Origin: Frankia sp.
Lineage (GTDB): Bacteria; Actinomycetota; Actinomycetes; Frankiales; Frankiaceae
Assembly (NCBI GenBank): GCA_019689615.1
Contig: JADGHD010000371.1
Location: forward strand, 1-5,423
Direction: 5' to 3'
Length of the DNA: 5,423 nt
A program made the position numbers and the translations under genes. Position 1 is the stretch's first letter; each line of letters begins with the position of its first letter. Below the pieces are notes generated by a model. That model did no database searches. It was not told the DNA's origin and was given only the letters and a program-made list of their open reading frames with translations. This document shows, in pieces, positions 1 to 5,423 of the stretch.

Positions 1-25
1 CGGGAGCCGCGAGTGACGGCTCCCG
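1..25. terminator. 9-bp perfect hairpin downstream of hpnH, probable terminator
   Basis: CGGGAGCCG (1-9) and CGGCTCCCG (17-25) form a perfect 9-bp stem with a 7-base loop, 53 bases beyond the hpnH stop codon. It is symmetric and has no clear T-tract in view, so it could serve hpnH or a convergent gene outside the left edge. It is the strongest hairpin by eye in the non-coding DNA here. Confidence 0.6.
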
Positions 26-50
26 CCGGCCGGGACAGTCCAGTGCCGTG

Positions 51-76
51 GCGACAGTGGCGCGCGGGGCTGTCGC
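51..76 (-). terminator. Hairpin immediately after the hpnH stop
   Basis: GCGACAG (51-57) pairs with CTGTCGC (70-76), a 7-bp stem with a 12-base loop that is itself G/C-rich. It begins 2 bases beyond the hpnH stop codon. With the hairpin at 1-25 it could form a two-part terminator or protect the mRNA 3' end. The long loop makes it weaker than the 1-25 structure. Confidence 0.35.
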
Positions 77-78
77 GC

Positions 79-1080
79 CTACATCCGCATCGCGCGCAGC
101 TGCTCCTTCAGGGAGCCCATGGTGGCCAGGACGGCGGAGGTCTCGTAGCCGCAGTGCGCCATGCAGTTCGCGCACCGTGGGTCCCTGCCGCGGCCGTACT
201 TCGACCAGTCGGTGGTCTCCACGAGCTCCTTGTACGAACTGACGTAGCCGTCGCTCATCAGGTAGCAGGGCTTCTGCCAGCCGAACAGCGAGTAGCTCGG
301 GATGCCCCACGCCGTGCAGGAGAGCTCGCGCTTGCCCTCCAGGAAGTCGAGGAAGACCGGCGAGTGGTTCAGCCGCCACTTCTTGCGCCGGCCGTCGGCG
401 AACACCTTGGAGAACATCTCCCGGGTCTCCTGGACGGCGAGGAAGTGCTCCTGGTCCGGCGCCTTCTCATAGGCGTAGCCGGGCGAGAGCTGCATCTGGT
501 CGACCTTCAGCTCGTCGTTCAGGAAGTTCAGGACGTCGATGACGTCCTGCGGGCTGTCGTTGTTGAAGAACGTCGAGTTGGTGCCTACCCGGAAACCGGC
601 GGCCTTGGCCTCCCTGAACGCCTCGACACACTCGTCGAAGGTGCCCGGCTTCTCCACGACCGCGTCGTGCCGCTCCCGCAGGCCGTCGATGTGCAGGACG
701 AAGGTGAAGTACGGCGACGGGGTGAAGTTCTTCAGCTTCTTCCGCAGCAGCAGGCCGTTCGTGCACAGGATGACGAACTTCTTGCGCTTGACGAGCTCGT
801 TCACGATCACGTGGATCTGCGGGTGCATCAACGGCTCGCCGCCGGCGATCGCGATGATGGGCGCGCCGCACTCCTTGACCGCCGCGAGCGCATCCTCGAC
901 GCTCATCCGCTGCTTGAGCACGGAGGCCGGGTGCTGGATCTTGCCGCACCCGGTGCAGGACAGGTTGCAGGCGAAGAGCGGCTCCAGCTCGAGGACGAGC
1001 GGGAAGAACTTCTTCCGCAACAGCTTCTGCTTGGCCAGGTAGGCCCCGACGCGAAGCGAGTAGCGCCACTGGATCGCCAC
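79..1080 (-). CDS. hpnH: HpnH, radical SAM adenosylhopane synthase
   Basis: HpnH is a B12-independent-type radical SAM enzyme. It adds the 5'-deoxyadenosyl radical to hopene (diploptene) to form adenosylhopane, the first step of hopanoid side-chain extension. Numbering below is from the upstream ATG at 1101. The radical SAM cluster motif is CNLSCTGC (C45, C49, C52), inside the family signature LELEPLFACN. The SAM-binding AGGEPLMHP lies near 86-93 and LHIDGLRERHD near 136-146. The C-terminal region has C279 and the cysteine set C310, C313 and C317 in CANCMAHCGYE, typical of HpnH. The length of about 333-340 residues is normal, and nothing is broken. I chose the GTG at 1080-1078 because the protein then begins V/M-AIQWRYSLRVGAYL, as family members begin, and AGAGGGGG lies 10 nt upstream. 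The ATG at 1101 adds seven residues (MRGGSSA) and has a poorer ribosome site. The gene is separated from the hpnG-ispH fusion by about 500 bp with operator-like repeats, so it probably has its own promoter. Family assignment is near certain; the start is uncertain. Confidence 0.95.
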   Translation of the reverse strand: MAIQWRYSLRVGAYLAKQKLLRKKFFPLVLELEPLFACNLSCTGCGKIQHPASVLKQRMSVEDALAAVKECGAPIIAIAGGEPLMHPQIHVIVNELVKRKKFVILCTNGLLLRKKLKNFTPSPYFTFVLHIDGLRERHDAVVEKPGTFDECVEAFREAKAAGFRVGTNSTFFNNDSPQDVIDVLNFLNDELKVDQMQLSPGYAYEKAPDQEHFLAVQETREMFSKVFADGRRKKWRLNHSPVFLDFLEGKRELSCTAWGIPSYSLFGWQKPCYLMSDGYVSSYKELVETTDWSKYGRGRDPRCANCMAHCGYETSAVLATMGSLKEQLRAMRM

Positions 1081-1090
1081 AGCTGAGGAA

Positions 1091-1098
1091 CCCCCTCT
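1091..1098 (-). promoter_or_regulatory. Ribosome binding site supporting the GTG start of hpnH
   Basis: The minus strand reads AGAGGGGG, 10 bases before the GTG at 1080. It is purine-rich with GAGG complementary to 16S rRNA. It lies inside the longer reading that would start at the ATG at 1101, so it favours the shorter protein. Confidence 0.45.
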
Positions 1099-1136
1099 CA
1101 TCAGGCCGCCCGGTGGTGACCTGGGGTCTGGGGTTG

Positions 1137-1142
1137 ATCATA
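1137..1142 (-). promoter_or_regulatory. Candidate -10 element of the hpnH promoter
   Basis: The minus strand reads TATGAT, one base from the consensus TATAAT, about 57 bp upstream of the chosen GTG start. No good TTGACA-like -35 sits 16-18 bp upstream; that position is occupied by operator-like site O1. A promoter with a poor -35 covered by a binding site fits either activation or repression. This is inference from position and motif only. Confidence 0.35.
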
Positions 1143-1153
1143 CAGAGTGTACG
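1139..1153. promoter_or_regulatory. Degenerate third copy of the operator-like motif (O3)
   Basis: The bases C-A-TACAG-A-GTGTA-C-G keep the outer C/G and one perfect half-site. The other half is GTGTA instead of CTGTA, so the inner pair is lost. It abuts O1, sharing bases 1152-1153, and its centre is only 13 bp from O1's. It overlaps the candidate -10 box. It could be a weaker auxiliary site or chance resemblance next to two strong copies. Confidence 0.35.
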
Positions 1154-1166
1154 TACAGGCTGTATG
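1152..1166. promoter_or_regulatory. Operator-like palindrome, proximal site (O1) upstream of hpnH
   Basis: CGTACAGGCTGTATG contains TACAG-G-CTGTA (1154-1164), the twin of the 1184-1198 site. It covers where a -35 element would sit for the candidate -10 box at 1137-1142. A protein bound here could block or recruit RNA polymerase for hpnH. The site is about 75-85 bp upstream of the chosen hpnH start. Confidence 0.55.
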
Positions 1167-1183
1167 CCGGCCCCAGAGGACAA

Positions 1184-1198
1184 CGTACAGCCTGTATG
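1184..1198. promoter_or_regulatory. Operator-like palindrome, distal site (O2) upstream of hpnH
   Basis: CGTACAGCCTGTATG contains the perfect palindrome TACAG-C-CTGTA (1186-1196) with an outer C/G pair. It differs from the site at 1152-1166 by one base, the centre. The two centres (1191 and 1159) are 32 bp apart, close to three helical turns, so bound dimers would lie on the same DNA face. No regulator is encoded in the window, and I do not recognise the motif as belonging to a specific regulator. Confidence 0.55.
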
Positions 1199-1575
1199 GC
1201 GAGTGCGCATGTCGATCTGGTAAATCTCTCGAGGCCTGGCGTGGAGCAATCGGTAGGCGTGCGTTGTGACTGCGTTCCGCTACCAGATGGGCGATTCCCA
1301 CCCACCATCCCGGGCCAACCCGGGGCGCCAGATCGCAATGGCGCGCGGCCGCATTCACGGACCGCAACCAATGCGGGCAGCGCCGGGCTATCCCCACCGA
1401 CCGTGACGACAACCCAGCCGACCAGCGGCAACAACCACGGGCGAAGGCCGGCGGACCACACCGGGCCGTGGCCGCCGCCCAGGGTGTGCGCCGGGCGCTG
1501 CCCGCACCCGCGTCACCGTGTGTGCTCAACTACGCAACGTAGCGAACTGTCCCGCCACGTCCGCCACCTGCCCAT
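1199..1575. other. Non-coding gap between hpnG-ispH and hpnH, no gene recognised
   Basis: No reading frame here has convincing protein character. Open frames on both strands give Arg/Pro/His-rich low-quality translations or extend as antisense of ispH. The stretch looks less GC-rich than the flanking genes. Small structures seen are CTACG-CAA-CGTAG (1530-1542), a CCCGGG-CCAA-CCCGGG hairpin (1309-1324) and TGGG-CGATT-CCCA (1288-1300). None makes a recognisable RNA. It may hold an unseen regulatory RNA, a decayed gene or a long leader, but nothing specific can be supported. Confidence 0.5.
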
Positions 1576-1593
1576 CGCCCCGGCCGCGGGGCG
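1576..1593 (-). terminator. GC-rich hairpin after hpnG-ispH, probable terminator
   Basis: Seen directly: CGCCCCG (1576-1582) and CGGGGCG (1587-1593) pair perfectly as a 7-bp stem around a 4-base GCCG loop, starting 7 bases beyond the stop codon of the fusion gene. There is no T-tract on the minus-strand side. Such U-less hairpins are common after genes in high-GC actinobacteria. It may end the shc-hpnG-ispH transcript, or only stabilise its 3' end. Confidence 0.5.
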
Positions 1594-1600
1594 GGCGGCA

Positions 1601-3424
1601 TCACCGCTCGCCGTTGTTGTTCGGCGGGCGGCGGACCTCCTTGGGCAGGGTGAACGCGATCGACTCGGTGCCGATCGACCGGGTGGCCACCGAGGTCTGG
1701 CCAAGCCCGGTCAGCGCCTCGGTCAGCTCCTCGACCAGGTTCGGCGGGGCGGAGGCGCCGGCCGAGATGCCGATCGTGTCGGCAGCGGCGAGCCACTCCA
1801 GCCGGACCTCACCGACGCTCTCGACCAGGTGGGACGTCGCGCCGTCGCGGCGGCTCACCTCGACCAGCCGGCGGGAGTTGGCGCTGTTCTCCGACCCCAC
1901 GACCAGCACGAGGTCGGCCTCGGCCGCGACCCGCCGCACGGCGTTCTGCCGGTTCGACGTGGCGTAGCAGATGTCGGCGGAGCCGGGGCCGACGATCGCC
2001 GGGAACCGGCCGCGCAGCGCGTCGACCACCTCCTCGGCCTCGTCCAGCGCGAGCGTGGTCTGCATCAGGTAGGTGACCCGCTCCGGGTCCTCGACCTCGA
2101 TCGAGGCGACCGCGTCCGGCGACTCGACCAGGGTGATCCGCCCGGGCGCCTCGCCGAGCGTGCCGTCGACCTCCTCGTGCCCGGCGTGCCCGATCAGCAG
2201 CACCGTGTCGCCGCGGGCGGTGAACCGGCGGGCCTCGGCGTGCACCTTCTCCACGAGCGGGCAGGTGGCGTCGATGACGGACAGCTTGCGGCCGGCCGCC
2301 TCGTCGCGCACCGCCGGGGCGACGCCGTGCGCGGAGAAGACGACCGTCGCGCCGACCGGCACCTCGTCGAGCTCGTCGACGAAGACCGCGCCGCGGCGGG
2401 CGAGGTCGTTGACGACGTGGGTGTTGTGCACGATCTGCTTGCGGACGTAGACCGGCGCGCCGTGGATCTCCAGCGCCCGCTCGACCACCTCGATGGCCCG
2501 CTCGACGCCGGCGCAGAACGCCCGCGGCTCGGCGAGCAGCACCCGGCGCTGGCGCACCGCCGCCGCCCACGCGCCCAGCGGCTCGCCGAGGCGGCGCAGC
2601 GTGCGCAGCCCGGTCAGCCCGCGGCGGAACAGGTCGAGCCGGCCGAGCGGCTCCTCGGCGGTGTCGACGATCACCCGGACGACCGCGAACGGCTTGCCGC
2701 TGGCGCCCGGCGACAGGTAGGCCGACTCCATGTCCACGGCGATCGCCCCGGTCGCCGCGAGCTCGGCGCGCGCGGTCCCGACCGCGAGCCGTGGAACCGA
2801 CACCACCGGGCCAACGTGCACGGTCAGGCCCGCCCGGCGCAGCTCGCCGGCCAGCAGCGGCGCGGACGGGCAGCGGCCGGTGACGGTGCCGTCACCGGTG
2901 CGCACCTCGGTCGCGACGATCACGTCGCCGGGGCGGACGTCCGGGTCGAGGCCGCCGGCCAGGCCCATCACGGCCACCGCGTCCGGCTTCGCCTCGCGGA
3001 CGGCCTGGTTGGCCCGGCTGGCCCGCTCCGGGCCCATCCCGGTGCGCACGATCACCGTGTCCGGCGGCAGCCCGGCCCGCCCGGCGGCCAGCGCCTCCAC
3101 CCGCAGCGGCGCGGCCACGACCAGCCGCGGCCGCCGCCGCGGCCGGGCCGGCTTCCAGGTCGGCCCGGTACCGGCCGGCTGGGCCGGTATGACCGGTACC
3201 GGCACAGAGCTGTTCTGGGTGGCCGTGCTCATGCCGCGCTCGCCACCGGCGCGTGGGCCGGCGGCGGGCGATGGCTGGTCGGGTACGCCGCCGGCCGACG
3301 CGGGCGGTGGCGAGGAACCACCCCCCGCCGACGAGCTGGGTGGCGACGAACCGCCGCCCGCCGTCGGCGCACCGCTGCTCGGACGGCGCCCGTCGCCGGA
3401 GTTCTCGGATGCAGAAATACTCAT
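1601..3424 (-). CDS. hpnG-ispH: HpnG (adenosylhopane nucleosidase/phosphorylase) fused to IspH (HMBPP reductase)
   Basis: This is one uninterrupted frame of about 607 residues. Residues 1-95 are Gly/Ser/Pro/Ala-rich and probably disordered, with an 11-residue repeat at 21-53. Residues about 98-290 are a nucleoside-phosphorylase-fold HpnG domain: TGMGP (128-132), GLAGGLDPDVRPGDVIVAT (154-172), VDMES with E233, and VDTA with D254 as the likely general acid. HpnG removes adenine from adenosylhopane, leading to ribosylhopane. Residues about 292-599 are a full-length IspH domain. It keeps all three 4Fe-4S cysteines: C304 in FCAGV, C388 in DATCPLV and C486 in ICYATSNRQ. It also keeps H333 (IVHN), H366 (SAHGV), H416/E418 (GHAGHEEV), QTT (455-457), SENS (511-514) and GASAP (556-560). 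IspH makes IPP and DMAPP at the end of the MEP pathway. The linker between domains is almost nil. The ATG at 3424 overlaps the shc TGA as ATGA, suggesting translational coupling. An alternative start is Met65 (ATG at 3232), which would drop the repeat tail. Both domains look catalytically competent. Confidence 0.93.
   Translation of the reverse strand: MSISASENSGDGRRPSSGAPTAGGGSSPPSSSAGGGSSPPPASAGGVPDQPSPAAGPRAGGERGMSTATQNSSVPVPVIPAQPAGTGPTWKPARPRRRPRLVVAAPLRVEALAAGRAGLPPDTVIVRTGMGPERASRANQAVREAKPDAVAVMGLAGGLDPDVRPGDVIVATEVRTGDGTVTGRCPSAPLLAGELRRAGLTVHVGPVVSVPRLAVGTARAELAATGAIAVDMESAYLSPGASGKPFAVVRVIVDTAEEPLGRLDLFRRGLTGLRTLRRLGEPLGAWAAAVRQRRVLLAEPRAFCAGVERAIEVVERALEIHGAPVYVRKQIVHNTHVVNDLARRGAVFVDELDEVPVGATVVFSAHGVAPAVRDEAAGRKLSVIDATCPLVEKVHAEARRFTARGDTVLLIGHAGHEEVDGTLGEAPGRITLVESPDAVASIEVEDPERVTYLMQTTLALDEAEEVVDALRGRFPAIVGPGSADICYATSNRQNAVRRVAAEADLVLVVGSENSANSRRLVEVSRRDGATSHLVESVGEVRLEWLAAADTIGISAGASAPPNLVEELTEALTGLGQTSVATRSIGTESIAFTLPKEVRRPPNNNGER
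3266..3364 (-). repeat. 33-bp period repeat in the N-terminal tail of the fusion
   Basis: DNA at 3306-3333 and 3339-3366 is nearly identical, offset by exactly 33 bp with only a few base differences. In protein this gives an 11-residue repeat: TAGGGSSPPSS (21-31), SAGGGSSPPPA (32-42) and a diverged SAGGVPDQPSP (43-53). It looks like slippage or duplication in a flexible spacer. It is in frame, so it lengthens the tail without breaking the gene. Confidence 0.6.
3421..3424 (-). promoter_or_regulatory. ATGA stop/start overlap coupling shc and hpnG-ispH
   Basis: On the minus strand the bases read ATGA. TGA ends shc and ATG begins the fusion gene. The upstream bases contain only a weak GGGCGG as a ribosome site, so initiation probably relies on ribosomes terminating shc. 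This puts both genes in one transcript. If the real start is instead the ATG at 3232, the coupling would be looser. Confidence 0.6.
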
Positions 3425-5423
3425 GCCGCGGACCGCCCGGTGAGGGTCACGTACCGGCCAAGCGCCGTCAACGGGAAGACCAGCCGGTACAGGTGGTAGT
3501 TGATGGAGAAGTCCCAGGGGAAGCCGGTGCCGGTGTAGTACGGCTCGTCCCAGGTGCCGTCGGGCCGCTGGGTGGCGCACAGCCAGCGCACCCCGCGGGC
3601 CACCGCCTCGTTGGTCGGGTCGGCGGCGAGCAGCGCGAGCAGCGCCCACGCGGTCTGCGATGCGGTCGGCTCGCCCCGGCCGACCCACGCCTCGTCCCGG
3701 TAGGAGCGCAGGTCCTCGCCCCAGCCGCCGTCCGGGTGCTGGTGGGCGACCAGCCAGCGCACGGCCGCCCGGATCGCCGGGTGGTCGGCCGCCACCCCGG
3801 CCGCGATCAGCGCGGGGACGACCGCGCCGGTGCCGTAGATGTGGTTGACCCCCCAGCGGCCGAACCACGATCCGCCCGGCTCCTGGTTGTCCAGCAGCCA
3901 GCGGACGGCCCGCTGGGTCACCGGGTGGTCGGCCCGGCCCAGGTCGGCCAGCATCTCGACCATGTGCGCGGTCACGTCCGCGCTCGGCGGGTCGATCACC
4001 TCGCCGAAGTCGCAGAACGGGATCTTCTTGGTGAGCTCGCGGACGTTGTCCGCGTCGAACGCGCCCCAGGCACCGTTCGACGAGCGCATCCCGACCGACC
4101 AGTTGACCGCCCGCTCCACCGCGGACCGCGCCTGCTGGGACAGCTCCGGCTCGACGTCGTCGAGGCCGCGCTCGAGCAGGCGGCGCAGCGCCAGCACCAC
4201 CTCGGCGGTGTCGTCGACGTCCGGGTAGATGTCGTTGGCGAACTCGAACGCCCAGCCGCCTGGCTCCAGGTTCGGCCGGCGGACCTTCCAGTCACCCGGG
4301 ATGGTGACCTCCTCGCCGACCAGCCAGCGCGCCGCCCGGCGCATCGCCGGGTGGCTGGCGTCCAGGCCCGAGTCGGCGAGCGCGACCACGGCGAGCGCGG
4401 TGTCCCAGACGGGCGACTGGCAGGCCTCGAGCCGGCGCACCATGCCGTCGCTGGAGCGCTCCCGGATCGTGAAGGTCTCCAGCCCGGCCAGCGCCGCGAC
4501 CAGCACCGGGTGGTTCATCGGGTAGCCCATCAGGTGCAGCGCCATGATCGAGTAGACCCAGGGCGGCTGGATGCCGCCCCAGCCCCCGTCGGCCTCCTGC
4601 CGGGCGAGGACCCACTCGGTGGCCCGGCGCAGCGCCAGCTCCCGCAGCGGGCGGACCGGGCGGCGCTCGTAGCGGTGCAGCAGCTGGTCCAGCCGCTGGA
4701 ACGCGCCGGTCCAGCTGACCAGCGGGGCCAGCCGCCGGGGCGGGGCCGGCACCTTGAGCTCGTCGATCGTGAAGCCGAGCGAGCGGACGGGGCGGAACGA
4801 GCCGACGATGGTCAGCGCGACCACGGTCTGGCGGGCCCAGCAGCCGAAGTCGTACACGTTCAGCGGGACCCAGCTCGGCAGCAGCACCATCTCCGGCGGC
4901 AGGACCGGGACCTCCTCCCAGGGCCACTCGCCGAACAGCGCCATCCAGATCCGGGTGAAGACCCGGGTGGCCGCCAGCCCTCCGTTCTCGCGCACCCAGG
5001 CGGCAGCGGCCCGCATGTGCGGCTCGTCCGGGCTGTCGCCGGCCAGCCGCAGGCCGACGTAGGCCTCCAGGGTGGTCGACAGGTCGCCGGGGCCGCCGTA
5101 GAAGGTCGGCCAGCTGCCGTCGGGCAGCTGGCGGGAGCGGATCCAGCGCCCGGTCTCCTCGGCGATCTGCGGAGTCAGGATGCCGAGGAACTGGCGGAGC
5201 ATGAGGTCCTCGGCGTCCATGGTGACGTTGGTCTCGAGCTCGCCCTTCCACCAGCCGCGCTCGTTCTGCAGCGACAGGAGGTGATCGCGCGCCCGCGCCG
5301 CCGCGGCCGCGGCCTGCTCGGTGACCGCGGGGGCGCCGACGGCGGACGCGCGCCCCGTGGCCGGGGCCCCGGCCGCCGGGCTGGCTGTCGCCGTCGCGGC
5401 CGCGGGCCCGGCGGGGCCCCCGC
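3421..5423 (-). CDS. shc: Squalene-hopene cyclase, 5' end outside the window
   Basis: SHC is a monotopic membrane triterpene cyclase that converts squalene to hopene/hopanol. The frame stays open to the right edge, with 666 residues visible and no ATG, GTG or TTG in frame upstream of 5220, so the start lies beyond the window. An ATG at 5220 exists but is internal: the family-conserved GWWKGELETNVT lies just upstream of it. Numbered from that Met, the acidic protonation motif DVDDTA is at 334-339 (DNA 4221-4204). Other landmarks are WEEVPVLPPE (101-110), FGCWAR (125-130), SPVWDTALAV (269-278), DPPSADVTAHM (410-420) and the C-terminal YTGTGFPWDFSINYHLYR (562-579). QW-type repeats recur, for example near DGSW (34-37), DGGW (211-214), NGAW (382-385), GGSW (449-452), DGGW (497-500) and DGTW (554-557). 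The first ~42 visible residues are Ala/Gly/Pro/Thr-rich and probably a flexible leader. The stop overlaps the next gene's ATG. Identification is secure. Confidence 0.97.
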   Translation of the reverse strand, partial: GGPAGPAAATATASPAAGAPATGRASAVGAPAVTEQAAAAAARARDHLLSLQNERGWWKGELETNVTMDAEDLMLRQFLGILTPQIAEETGRWIRSRQLPDGSWPTFYGGPGDLSTTLEAYVGLRLAGDSPDEPHMRAAAAWVRENGGLAATRVFTRIWMALFGEWPWEEVPVLPPEMVLLPSWVPLNVYDFGCWARQTVVALTIVGSFRPVRSLGFTIDELKVPAPPRRLAPLVSWTGAFQRLDQLLHRYERRPVRPLRELALRRATEWVLARQEADGGWGGIQPPWVYSIMALHLMGYPMNHPVLVAALAGLETFTIRERSSDGMVRRLEACQSPVWDTALAVVALADSGLDASHPAMRRAARWLVGEEVTIPGDWKVRRPNLEPGGWAFEFANDIYPDVDDTAEVVLALRRLLERGLDDVEPELSQQARSAVERAVNWSVGMRSSNGAWGAFDADNVRELTKKIPFCDFGEVIDPPSADVTAHMVEMLADLGRADHPVTQRAVRWLLDNQEPGGSWFGRWGVNHIYGTGAVVPALIAAGVAADHPAIRAAVRWLVAHQHPDGGWGEDLRSYRDEAWVGRGEPTASQTAWALLALLAADPTNEAVARGVRWLCATQRPDGTWDEPYYTGTGFPWDFSINYHLYRLVFPLTALGRYVTLTGRSAA

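Noticed and set aside
13..1086. Plus-strand open frame of 357 codons opposite hpnH
   Set aside because: It covers a strongly conserved radical SAM gene on the other strand, and its Leu/Val/Arg-rich translation matches no family I know.
1154..1196. LexA (SOS) box as an explanation of the TACAG/CTGTA repeats
   Set aside because: The enterobacterial LexA box is CTGT-N8-ACAG with arms facing inward. Here the arms are ACAG-N-CTGT, the opposite arrangement. It does not match the actinobacterial GAAC-N4-GTTC type either.
1236..1308. tRNA-like wording (GGAGCAATCGGTAG, TTGTGAC, GGGCGATTCCCAC on the plus strand; ATCTGGTAG on the minus strand)
   Set aside because: Tried as a tRNA-His-like gene on plus and as a tRNA on minus. 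No acceptor stem closes, the D and anticodon stems are mostly mismatched and the T-loop is too short. At best a remnant; tRNAscan-SE would settle it.
1309..1324. CCCGGG-CCAA-CCCGGG as a terminator
   Set aside because: Each arm is itself a palindrome, the stem is short, no gene ends nearby on either strand, and such runs are common by chance in this DNA.
1101..1529. Minus-strand open frame of 142 codons directly before hpnH, whose stop abuts the hpnH ATG
   Set aside because: Composition is implausible (His/Arg/Trp/Cys-rich noise), it lacks a clear ribosome site, and it runs through the operator-like repeats and candidate promoter.
1196..3499. Long plus-strand open frame of 767 codons opposite the fusion gene
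   Set aside because: It is antisense to two intact conserved domains. Its translation is Arg/Gly/Asp/His/Leu low-complexity text typical of shadow frames in high-GC DNA, with no recognisable motif.
3425..3868. N-terminal extension of the fusion gene frame upstream of the ATG at 3424
   Set aside because: The frame is open to 3868, but that stretch overlaps the conserved C-terminus of shc and reads as Arg/Gly/Pro noise. The ATGA overlap gives a much better start.

Overview
The window is very GC-rich, with G or C at almost every third codon position. Its three genes read like actinobacterial hopanoid-biosynthesis proteins, in the style of Frankia or Streptomyces. The organism assignment is an inference from protein resemblance and base composition. 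All three genes lie on the minus strand, so the biological order runs from right to left.

From right to left: (1) 5423-3421 is squalene-hopene cyclase (shc/hpnF). It is complete at the C-terminus but runs off the right edge, with an Ala/Gly/Pro-rich N-terminal leader and no start codon in view. (2) 3424-1601 overlaps the shc stop by 4 bases (ATGA). It encodes one continuous protein of about 607 residues: a low-complexity Gly/Ser/Pro tail, then a nucleoside-phosphorylase-like HpnG domain, then an intact IspH (HMBPP reductase) domain. A GC-rich hairpin follows its stop. (3) About 500 bp without a convincing gene. The hpnH-proximal end carries two near-identical palindromic 15-mers 32 bp apart and a third, degenerate copy overlapping a possible -10 box. 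(4) 1080-79 is hpnH, a radical SAM adenosylhopane synthase, followed by two hairpins.

The genes fit one pathway. IspH makes IPP/DMAPP, the isoprenoid precursors that lead to squalene. SHC cyclises squalene to hopene (diploptene). HpnH adds a 5'-deoxyadenosyl group to give adenosylhopane. HpnG then removes adenine, leading to ribosylhopane, the precursor of bacteriohopanepolyols. The most unusual features are the fusion of a precursor-supply enzyme (IspH) to a late tailoring enzyme (HpnG) and the apparently separate, operator-decorated promoter of hpnH. No mobile elements, CRISPR arrays or convincing RNA genes were seen.
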